25,101 bases of DNA from Mobilitalea sp. (lineage in GTDB: Bacteria > Bacillota_A > Clostridia > Lachnospirales > Lachnospiraceae), in assembly GCA_029974875.1 (NCBI GenBank), contig JARKQP010000353.1, forward strand, positions 1 to 25,101, given 5' to 3'. The notes under the pieces were generated by a model that had not been told where the DNA came from, did not search any database, and saw only the letters and a list, made by a program, of their open reading frames with translations. Shown in pieces: positions 16,231 through 22,733 of the stretch. Made by a program: the position numbers and the translations under genes. The first letter of the stretch is position 1; each line of letters opens with the position of its first letter.

Positions 16231-16255
16231 GGTTGAAAATGTTCTTTTTTCAACC
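16231..16255 (-). terminator. Weak hairpin between kinase and regulator genes
   Basis: GGTTGAAAA (16231-16239) and TTTTCAACC (16247-16255) form a 9-bp stem with a 7-base loop. On the minus strand it is followed by TTTATATTC. It could reduce read-through from the kinase into the regulator gene, but it is AT-rich and may be only an attenuating or stabilising hairpin. Confidence 0.35.
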
Positions 16256-16296
16256 TGCCTCCATCCCTCCAAGCTGCCCAACTAACACCTGACCTC

Positions 16297-18147
16297 TTAC
16301 TCATGTAATTTTGCCGGAAGTACCAAGGTTACCTTAGTTCCAACATTTCGTGTACTTTGTATTGTCATTCCGTATTTATCACTGTAATAGAGTTTGATAC
16401 GGTCATTTACATTCTTTAAAGCTATACCGCTTCCTGAACTGCGGCTATCCATCTCAGATTTTTGATAAAGGCTGGCTTGCAAATTCAGCAATTCCTCCTT
16501 ATCCATGCCGATACCGTTATCCTCCACCTCAAGAATCAGGTTTGTCTTGTGTAATCTGGCTGAGACCTTAATAATACAGCTTCTTCCGCTCTTCTCCACA
16601 CCATGGATAATCCCATTTTCAACCAATGGCTGTAATACTAGCTTGACTGTCTCATAACGGTACAGCTCCTCCGGGATCTCATAAATGACCGTCAGTTTAC
16701 TTTCTAAGCGCAGCTGCTGGATATATACATAATTCTTTACGTGCAAAACCTCTTCTTCAAGTGAAACAAAGCCTTGTCCCTTACTAATGCTGTATCTGAA
16801 AATTCTTGCCAGCGCCCGGCAGGAGCCTGAGATCTCATCCGCACCTTTTTCTTCTGCCATAATATCCATGATCTGCAGGGTATTATATAAAAAGTGGGGA
16901 TTAATCTGGGCCTGCAAAGCGCTAAGCTCCGCCTCTTTCCTTAAAATCTCAGTCTGGTATACTCTTTGGATCAAATTCTTAATACGGGAAAGCATCTTAT
17001 TAAAGCTCAGGCTTAATTCTCCGATCTCATCCTTACTCTTGACCTCTATCTGCAAATCAAAGTCTCCCGATTCTGCCATCTTCATCCTGCGCTTTAATAC
17101 GGAGATAGGTTCGGTTAAAGAGTTACTCATTAAAACGGAAATCACTATGGAGGACAGGATACATAATATGATGGTGTACACCAGCGCCAGCTCAAAGCTG
17201 TTAATTCTTGAAAACAGTAAGTCGGTTGGTATGATGCTCAATACGGTCCACCCTGTATTCGCCGAGGTATTATAGATAATAAGTTCTTCTCCCGAGCCTG
17301 TTTTACGTATCATATGCCCTTCTTTTTTCTCCAGCAGTTCACTGACATAATCGTGCTGGAATTGGGAAGATATATATTCCGGCTGCGTATGATAGATTAC
17401 CGTTTTGTTGTCATCAATAATAACCACACTTGGCTGGTCAGCTGAAATACTTTTCAACAGATTCGAAAAAATACCGATATCCATCTCTATCATAAAGTAA
17501 CCTATATTGTTTTGTGTTTTAATATCATTAATCTCTGTGATATAACCAAAAACCTTTTTATTGCTGCCTTCCGAAATAATATCCGTCTGCAGATAGGTTG
17601 GTATAATCAGGCTTCTCTTATTTAATTTTTTCATATTCTGAAACCATTTTTTCCGGGTGAAATTATAATCTGTTACCAGGGAGTTACCCGCTCCCTTCAT
17701 ACTATATACCTCACCGCTGTAGCTGAAGATATGAAGAGATTCTATATTCGTAAAATTGGCAATGGCATTTTCGATAATTTCATTTACTTTCTCATCATCC
17801 GCAATTTTCTCACGGATAGGGCGCGAGGCATCCTTATTCAATATTTCCTGCAGCGTCTCATCCATACCGATCTCAGCAGATATATTGGTGAGCTGGATAA
17901 AGGTATTATCGATGTTATTATTAATCTGGTCCAGAGTATTCGATACATATTCCGAAACCTCATTTTTAAGGGTCATGATTGAGATATTGAATACAAAAAT
18001 AGCTATAATCACCAGCGGAAAGAGAGTTAATAAGAGGTAGGATATCGTAAGCTTAGTTCTCATATTCCTTAAGGCAAGTGCACCCTTGATCTTACTGATA
18101 TTAGCTTTTACTGAGTTCCTCCATTTTGCAAAATGCTTCCGTCCCAT
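16297..18147 (-). CDS. YesM-type sensor histidine kinase
   Basis: A 616-residue membrane kinase from ATG 18147, with a G-rich Shine-Dalgarno (GGGGG) about seven bases upstream; the TTG at 18165 is less likely. Order: TM1 (about 34-55), a large extracellular Cache-type domain (about 60-290), TM2 near 300 (VYTIILCILSSIVISVLMS), HAMP, then the LytS/YesM-type His_kinase segment QINPHFLYNTLQ with phospho-His418, and the ATPase domain with N-box LVENGIIHG (Asn511), VEDNGIGMD and GSGIALKNV. It should phosphorylate the regulator encoded just downstream. In this family extracellular binding proteins often act as co-receptors, and three such genes lie immediately upstream in the same operon. Confidence 0.93.
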   Translation of the reverse strand: MGRKHFAKWRNSVKANISKIKGALALRNMRTKLTISYLLLTLFPLVIIAIFVFNISIMTLKNEVSEYVSNTLDQINNNIDNTFIQLTNISAEIGMDETLQEILNKDASRPIREKIADDEKVNEIIENAIANFTNIESLHIFSYSGEVYSMKGAGNSLVTDYNFTRKKWFQNMKKLNKRSLIIPTYLQTDIISEGSNKKVFGYITEINDIKTQNNIGYFMIEMDIGIFSNLLKSISADQPSVVIIDDNKTVIYHTQPEYISSQFQHDYVSELLEKKEGHMIRKTGSGEELIIYNTSANTGWTVLSIIPTDLLFSRINSFELALVYTIILCILSSIVISVLMSNSLTEPISVLKRRMKMAESGDFDLQIEVKSKDEIGELSLSFNKMLSRIKNLIQRVYQTEILRKEAELSALQAQINPHFLYNTLQIMDIMAEEKGADEISGSCRALARIFRYSISKGQGFVSLEEEVLHVKNYVYIQQLRLESKLTVIYEIPEELYRYETVKLVLQPLVENGIIHGVEKSGRSCIIKVSARLHKTNLILEVEDNGIGMDKEELLNLQASLYQKSEMDSRSSGSGIALKNVNDRIKLYYSDKYGMTIQSTRNVGTKVTLVLPAKLHE

Positions 18148-18217
18148 TTTAACTACCCCCGTCAAACGCCTTGTAACCTTGTTTTATTGCAACCGTAATA
18201 TGACCTGTAAAACCATA

Positions 18218-19489
18218 TCATTGAAACGTATATTTTGAAGCAAATATCTCCTGGAATATGTCTGCCAGATCCTTTGCATTAATCAAGCCGGCTATAAAAT
18301 CCTTCGCGCTTTTCTCAAGCTGGTATTTTTGGTCCGAAGTGATATATATATAATAGATGCTGAGATTTTCATTATCCCTGATTGGTTCCCACAATTCATT
18401 ATATTGCAGATAACTGGAATCTGTCTGCAGAATGGTTGGATAGGACATGGTACTTCGTCCATATAACCCGGCGATTTCAGGACGGCTTATAAATTCCAAG
18501 AACAGCTTTGCTTCTTTCATATTTTGTGTTTCCCGGTTGATACCTATCAAAACCGATAAATTATTTGTGATAGTCTTAGCATCTTCCTGATCGGAATATG
18601 GAATTAAAAATACACCCGGATCACATACCTTCTGGAAATCCTCTTTCACCATATTCAACGACCGGTCGGGCGCTATCAACATAGCTGATTTTGCGCTCTT
18701 AAAGTAATCAAAGGCTTGATGGTAGGTTAAATTTATGGCGTCCGGGCTGATATAACCATTATCGACCAGTGCTTGCGTATCATTAAATAAATCCATTAGC
18801 TCTCCTGTGTCAAACCGTATTTTCCCAGTCTTTAGGTCCGTCTGCCAATTTTCATCCATCATAAAATTAATGATACGTAAAAAATATATATAGGAAGCGT
18901 CTTCTGTATCCCTCGCTCCAAGGACAATAGGGTTTACATCATTCTGTTTTAGTATTTGACAAACCTTTAGGAACTCTTCATAGGTTTCCGGTATTTCAAG
19001 ATTATATTTATCAAATAGGATTTTATTATACCAAATGCCAAAATACTCAGCATTATAGGATATTGCATAATCCTTATTATAAGTAATCGCCTGTATTTCT
19101 TTTCTAACCTTGGGTTTATAATTGGCAATAAACTTCTCCCCACTTAAGTCCAATAATTTATTCTGTGCGCAGTATTTCAGAAGATCCTGGGAATCTATTC
19201 CGAATACGTCCAATTTTTCACCCATCAGTATCTTCTTCTGAAGTATTTCATTATAGGAGGATAAATTATAGTGTTGGTAATCCACCGTAACATTAGGGTA
19301 CAGCTCGTTAAATTTGGCAAATATCTCGTCGGGGAAATAAACATAGTGCATGAAAGAGATCTCCACCTTCGATTTATTCGTATCATTTTCTTCGGTGAAG
19401 TCAGATAGTTTTAAAGAGTTATAAAGCAAAACACCCAATAAAATTGTTAATAAAAATGCTGAGATTACATATAATGCACTTCTTCTCAT
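18218..19489 (-). CDS. Membrane-tethered family-1 extracellular solute-binding protein (sensory type)
   Basis: A 423-residue binding protein of the MalE/UgpB type from ATG 19489, with GGAGG five bases upstream. The N-terminus MRRSALYVISAFLLTILLG is an uncleaved-looking anchor (about 5-25) with no lipobox cysteine, so it is tied to the membrane rather than a free transport lipoprotein. The body shows the family order: VEISFMHYV start, FAKFNELYPNVTVDYQ, DVFGIDSQDLLKY, YNAEYFGIWYNKILFDK and later AMLIAPDR. It lies between a type I sugar-binding protein gene and the histidine kinase gene. No permease or ATPase of its own family is nearby, which points to sensing. Its ligand may differ from that of the two other tethered proteins; unknown. 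Confidence 0.85.
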   Translation of the reverse strand: MRRSALYVISAFLLTILLGVLLYNSLKLSDFTEENDTNKSKVEISFMHYVYFPDEIFAKFNELYPNVTVDYQHYNLSSYNEILQKKILMGEKLDVFGIDSQDLLKYCAQNKLLDLSGEKFIANYKPKVRKEIQAITYNKDYAISYNAEYFGIWYNKILFDKYNLEIPETYEEFLKVCQILKQNDVNPIVLGARDTEDASYIYFLRIINFMMDENWQTDLKTGKIRFDTGELMDLFNDTQALVDNGYISPDAINLTYHQAFDYFKSAKSAMLIAPDRSLNMVKEDFQKVCDPGVFLIPYSDQEDAKTITNNLSVLIGINRETQNMKEAKLFLEFISRPEIAGLYGRSTMSYPTILQTDSSYLQYNELWEPIRDNENLSIYYIYITSDQKYQLEKSAKDFIAGLINAKDLADIFQEIFASKYTFQ

Positions 19490-19532
19490 TGTTACCTCCA
19501 CTATGCCGCCAGGCAATGTGCTTTTCCATTAA

Positions 19533-20534
19533 TTATTTAAAGAAGTCATCGATATTCGTTTTATCGATCTCAATGATTCCGGTATTAATTTTATTAGGTA
19601 TATTAGTAACATCGTTGGTTCTGTCATTCTTAGTAACATTTAATCCACTATGATTATAATCATATAGCAAATCAAGTCCATAATAAACCATCAAATCATA
19701 TTTCTGCCCTATCAGCTTTTGTACCAGTCCGCTCTTCACCAGCTTTAAGTGGTCAGTGGTCATTCCAACACACACCACCTTAATCTGATCTTCTAAACCA
19801 AGTTCCTTTAAGGCTTGGACAATACCCAGTCCGCTATTCGTGTCAAAACCCGCTATCGCATCAATATCGTATTCCTGTACAAGCTTTTTGGTAACCCGTT
19901 CCGCCTCTTTGATTGTTCCCATATCATCATAGCCTCCAAGCACATAGATGTCCTCATAGACTGCCATAGTATCCTGGAATCCTGAAAATGCTTTATCAGA
20001 ACTATCAGAGCCTACCATACCGAGCATGGCAACCGTCCCCTCTTGTTGAATCAGCCCGGCAATCGCTTCTGCTTGATTAACACCAATATCATACCAATCC
20101 GGGCCGATATAGGCTAATCTTTTGCTGTCAGGCAAATCAGAACCAACGGTAACGATTGGGATACCGGCTTCTGCAGCTTGATTAACATAGGGCGTCAGAC
20201 TGAGTGCCGAACCATATATAACAATCCCATCCGGCGTATTATCCTGGGCTTCGATTAACAGCTTTGTCTGGGCAACGATATCAAATTTCTCCGGAGCAAG
20301 CGCATATGCTTTTACGTTAAAATCATGTTTGAAGGCTTCTATCCCTTCCTTTTCCATCTTTGTATACTGCCCTTTATGTCCTGAAGCGATGTAAACATAT
20401 TCCTCTCCGTCAAAAAGAATAAAGCCGATATCATCTCCGGTCTTTTTAAATTGACTAATAAAATAAACATTCATGATCATTGATAATACGAGAAAACCTA
20501 TTAGTAATATCTTTACCCTGCGATTTATTTTCAC
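19533..20534 (-). CDS. Membrane-tethered type I sugar-binding protein (sensory, paralogue 2)
   Basis: A 333-residue protein of the RbsB/XylF fold with one N-terminal hydrophobic helix (about 8-28) and no lipobox cysteine, so it should be an anchored extracellular receptor. Sugar-binding blocks: PDGIVIYGSALSL, GIPIVTVGSDLPDS, AYIGPDWYDIGVNQAEA and AGFDTNSGLGIVQALKELG. The C-terminal MVYYGLDLLYDYNHSGLN matches the same region of the protein at 20672-21682 and of the transport lipoprotein at 7169-8212. GTG start with AAAGGA upstream. This architecture resembles the XylFII component of the clostridial XylFII-LytS-YesN xylose system. It lies 43 bases before the family-1 tethered protein gene in the same operon. 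Confidence 0.88.
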   Translation of the reverse strand: MKINRRVKILLIGFLVLSMIMNVYFISQFKKTGDDIGFILFDGEEYVYIASGHKGQYTKMEKEGIEAFKHDFNVKAYALAPEKFDIVAQTKLLIEAQDNTPDGIVIYGSALSLTPYVNQAAEAGIPIVTVGSDLPDSKRLAYIGPDWYDIGVNQAEAIAGLIQQEGTVAMLGMVGSDSSDKAFSGFQDTMAVYEDIYVLGGYDDMGTIKEAERVTKKLVQEYDIDAIAGFDTNSGLGIVQALKELGLEDQIKVVCVGMTTDHLKLVKSGLVQKLIGQKYDLMVYYGLDLLYDYNHSGLNVTKNDRTNDVTNIPNKINTGIIEIDKTNIDDFFK

Positions 20535-20627
20535 TTATAATCCTTTCAGCATCTCATCATAAATTATTTTTTATACCCTTTTGTTAACTAAAACCAGTAT
20601 TTCCACGTAATATTATCCTCACGGCAT

Positions 20628-20675
20628 CTAGTGTACTGTCCCACACAGCTTTAGATAAATGAGACAGTACACTAG
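20628..20675 (-). repeat. 17-bp hairpin overlapping the stop codon of the first sensory gene
   Basis: On the minus strand CTAGTGTACTGTCTCAT pairs with GTGGGACAGTACACTAG: 13 perfect pairs, then four more with two G-U wobbles, around a 14-base loop. The TAG stop codon (20672-20674) is inside the stem. No T-run follows, so I read it as an intercistronic RNA hairpin that could protect the upstream message or lower expression of the next gene. It could also be a remnant of a small mobile repeat. Confidence 0.6.
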
Positions 20676-21682
20676 TATATGATTTCATCTATATTGGAGC
20701 TGTCCACCTCAATAATACCGGTGTCTACAGTCTCGGGAATCAAGAGGGCTTTCATCCCTGGATTCTCCTCTGTAGCAGTCAAAGCGCTTCTGTTATAATT
20801 GTATAACAGCTGTAATCCATAGTAAGTAAATAATTCTCTCTTTTGTCCTACTAATTTTTGTACAGCTCCACTTTTAACCAGTTCAAGATGCGCTTCGGCG
20901 ATATCCACGCAGGTTACCTTAAGGTCACCTATCCGGCCCAGTTCTTCCAGGGCAGCGGCAATACCCGGCCCGCTATTGGAATCAAATCCGGAGATTCCTG
21001 CAATATCGGGATAATCCTCCAGCATCTTCTTGGTAAGCTCCTTGGCCAGCTCGGAATTACTTTGATCATCAAACTCTTCTAAAACAACGATATCACTATA
21101 GTTCTCCATAACACTCCGATAACCGTCATATGCCTCCTGCATATTTACTAATTCACCCATGCCGATCATGGCTACAATACCTTTTCCGCCAATCAATCTT
21201 ACCATTGCCTCTGCTTGTCTGACACCGATGTCAAACCAGTCCGAACCTACAAAGGCCAGGCGCTCGCTGTCAGGGAAATCCACATCAACCGTTAATATCG
21301 GTATCCCTTGTTCAACTGCCATATTAATATAAGGAATGAAGCTGGGGTCTGTGACACAGACCAATATTCCATCCGGTTTTTTATTAATGGCTTCAATCAG
21401 CAGCTTTTTCTGCTCCTCGACATTATATTTTTCCGGTGCCATAATCTGTACCTTAGCCCCATACTCTTCTGCAAACTGATTCATCCCTTTTACATCATGA
21501 TTAATGATCATCGGGTCATCTTTAAAGACAGCAACATATATATATTCATCAGCTTCCTCCGTTTCATCCTTCGGCTCCGGTCTCCCCGTACCCATACCGG
21601 AGTTTATCAGACAGTAAATATTAAAAGCTGCTGAAAATGAAATCAATAAATAGAATGCAATGAGAACAAATCTTTTCGTCAT
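20672..21682 (-). CDS. Membrane-tethered type I sugar-binding protein (sensory, paralogue 1)
   Basis: A 336-residue RbsB/XylF-fold protein and first gene of the sensory operon. N-terminal hydrophobic helix (about 4-27); a Cys at 24 lacks the leucine of a lipobox, so anchoring by the helix is more likely than lipidation. An acidic linker (about 36-46) precedes the binding domain with PDGILVCVTDPSF, GIPILTVDVDFPDS, AFVGSDWFDIGVRQAEA and SGFDSNSGPGIAAALEELG. The C-terminal FTYYGLQLLYNYNRS is shared with the paralogue next door and the transport lipoprotein. ATG with GGAGG five bases upstream. It probably reports extracellular sugar to the histidine kinase. A 17-bp hairpin overlaps its stop codon. 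Confidence 0.88.
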   Translation of the reverse strand: MTKRFVLIAFYLLISFSAAFNIYCLINSGMGTGRPEPKDETEEADEYIYVAVFKDDPMIINHDVKGMNQFAEEYGAKVQIMAPEKYNVEEQKKLLIEAINKKPDGILVCVTDPSFIPYINMAVEQGIPILTVDVDFPDSERLAFVGSDWFDIGVRQAEAMVRLIGGKGIVAMIGMGELVNMQEAYDGYRSVMENYSDIVVLEEFDDQSNSELAKELTKKMLEDYPDIAGISGFDSNSGPGIAAALEELGRIGDLKVTCVDIAEAHLELVKSGAVQKLVGQKRELFTYYGLQLLYNYNRSALTATEENPGMKALLIPETVDTGIIEVDSSNIDEIIY

Positions 21683-21708
21683 AAGTGCCTCCGATAAGAA
21701 CTAAACAT

Positions 21709-21737
21709 ATTATACATTTACTTTTAGATTATCATAG
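21709..21737 (-). promoter_or_regulatory. Candidate promoter of the sensory operon
   Basis: A perfect TATAAT lies at 21709-21714 on the minus strand, about 30 bases upstream of the first tethered-receptor start codon. The hexamer 17 bases upstream (CTATGA) is a poor -35, so an activator or an alternative contact may be needed. Confidence 0.5.
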
Positions 21738-21924
21738 CTTTTGACATAATTCAATTATCAACTTGCAAAAGCAGCGGTGGGCAATACTAATTGCTTGTAT
21801 ATGATAGCTCCTCTGTACTTGCATTCCCTTCGGCAATAAATTTTCTGTCTGCTTTTTTAATTCTTAATCTACTCTTATATTTACATGGATTGTATTTGCC
21901 ATAAAGCATGGAACAGGACCACAT

Positions 21925-21965
21925 CAAGCAAAGCATACCAGGTGCGCACTGGTATGCCTTGCTTG
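21925..21965. repeat. 17-bp hairpin downstream of the XRE gene
   Basis: CAAGCAAAGCATACCAG (21925-21941) pairs with CTGGTATGCCTTGCTTG (21949-21965), 16 Watson-Crick pairs plus one position that is a G-U wobble on the minus-strand RNA, with a 7-base loop. It lies about 70 bases after the XRE stop codon and could end or stabilise that transcript, but no T-run follows it. Confidence 0.55.
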
Positions 21966-22034
21966 CAGGCTGTAACCATCATTTTTGAGATACCCGGAAA
22001 GTCAGCCAACATGAGCGAATTGAGCCGCAGAAAC

Positions 22035-22376
22035 TCACTTTTCCTTAATTTTTGCAGCCTTCGCAAGAAACACACTTGCACTCTGCAAGGTATCGCTGTC
22101 GGTAGACTCCAGTAATATTTTGAGAATATCCGTACCGAGAACTTCCTTGGGCTTGCGTTCCTCCGAGCCGAAAACAATATAGTCCAATGACAAATCAAGA
22201 CGCCCGGCAATTCTGATTAAGGTATCAAGTGACGGTTTTTGAAATGCGTTTTCAATTTTTGTATAGGAGCTTGCCGATAGGTCTATCACTTCGCAAAAGC
22301 TCTCCTGCGTAAATCCCAGCGCTTCACGGCGGGCTTTAATACGCGCGGCCATTTCCTTGATCTGAATCTTTGTCAA
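22035..22376 (-). CDS. XRE-family helix-turn-helix transcriptional regulator
   Basis: A small DNA-binding protein of 113 residues. I place the start at TTG 22376, eight bases after GGAGG. The upstream in-frame GTG at 22385 overlaps that Shine-Dalgarno and is less likely. The N-terminal Cro/CI-type domain reads MAARIKARREALGFTQESF, then the recognition helix region LSASSYTKIENAFQKPS and DTLIRIAGRLDLSLDYIVFG. The short C-terminal helix region has no ligand or protease motif. It is divergent from the c-di-GMP gene, and a 17-bp palindrome lies in the shared upstream region, so autoregulation and control of the neighbour are plausible. A separate role in the sugar locus is possible but not indicated. 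Confidence 0.88.
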   Translation of the reverse strand: MTKIQIKEMAARIKARREALGFTQESFCEVIDLSASSYTKIENAFQKPSLDTLIRIAGRLDLSLDYIVFGSEERKPKEVLGTDILKILLESTDSDTLQSASVFLAKAAKIKEK

Positions 22377-22400
22377 GATATTCACCTCCGTCTGTCTAAT

Positions 22401-22406
22401 ATTATA
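22401..22406 (-). promoter_or_regulatory. Candidate -10 box of the XRE gene
   Basis: TATAAT on the minus strand places the transcript start about 5-10 bases before the GGAGG of the XRE gene. The -35 match is weak. Confidence 0.4.
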
Positions 22407-22436
22407 ATTTCCAAACGAAAGTTAATGTATTCGGCA

Positions 22437-22465
22437 TTGACGAAATCGACAATATTCTGTATAAT
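22437..22465 (+). promoter_or_regulatory. Sigma-A promoter reading towards the GGDEF-EAL gene
   Basis: TTGACG (22437-22442) and TATAAT (22460-22465) with the ideal 17-base spacer. The start of transcription would be near 22472, leaving a leader of roughly 260 bases. Confidence 0.75.
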
Positions 22466-22478
22466 AGAAACAATCTAT

Positions 22479-22495
22479 ATTCGTTAATAACGAAT
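22479..22495. promoter_or_regulatory. 17-bp palindromic operator candidate
   Basis: ATTCGTTAATAACGAAT is a perfect palindrome around one central base, placed at about +7 to +23 of the plus-strand promoter. A looser related pattern (ACGAAA...ATTCG) lies near 22415-22433, between the two promoters. This fits a binding site for the XRE protein; the assignment is inference. Confidence 0.55.
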
Positions 22496-22733
22496 GATCC
22501 AAGACGGATTCCTGACCGTGATGTGGAAAAAAGGACGCTTATGGCATATCATGCACTAGGGGAAAATCCCATCTTTTTCTTCATCTAATGTTTCATGTAA
22601 AATCAACATACAAGGGAAAAAGTAGCTTTTTTGTGCGGACAACTGCGAAACAGTACCATGGTAAAATAAGCATATAGCCTATTATGGGGAGGAAAGCAGA
22701 ATGTGAAGTGCGGGGGGAAGGAGCGCTTATATT

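Larger units (their letters stand above)
21683..22034. other. Intergenic region between XRE gene end and sensory operon
   Basis: This 352-base gap holds the likely sensory-operon promoter at its left end, AT-rich sequence of no evident coding, and a strong 17-bp hairpin at 21925-21965. An open frame on the minus strand runs through it from inside the XRE gene, but it begins as an out-of-frame shadow and shows no recognisable protein. I see no RNA gene. Confidence 0.6.
22377..22733. other. Divergent intergenic region, XRE and GGDEF-EAL genes
   Basis: It contains the XRE ribosome site and a minus-strand TATAAT (22401-22406), the plus-strand promoter (22437-22465), the palindrome (22479-22495), and then about 240 bases of apparent leader to the GTG start of the c-di-GMP gene. 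In that leader I see only weak hairpins (GGG-GAAAAT-CCC and AAAAAG-TAG-CTTTTT) and a TACCATGGTA palindrome. No riboswitch pattern was recognised. Confidence 0.6.

Noticed and set aside
21881..22210. A 109-codon open frame on the minus strand overlapping the end of the XRE gene
   Set aside because: It starts inside the XRE gene in another frame, has no ribosome site and no recognisable protein; its tail covers a perfect hairpin.
22494..22559. A 21-codon frame starting in the palindrome of the divergent region
   Set aside because: No ribosome binding site precedes it and nothing in the product is recognisable; probably chance.
22466..22733. A c-di-GMP riboswitch in the long leader of the GGDEF-EAL gene
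   Set aside because: I looked for the conserved class I pattern and did not see it; only weak hairpins are present.
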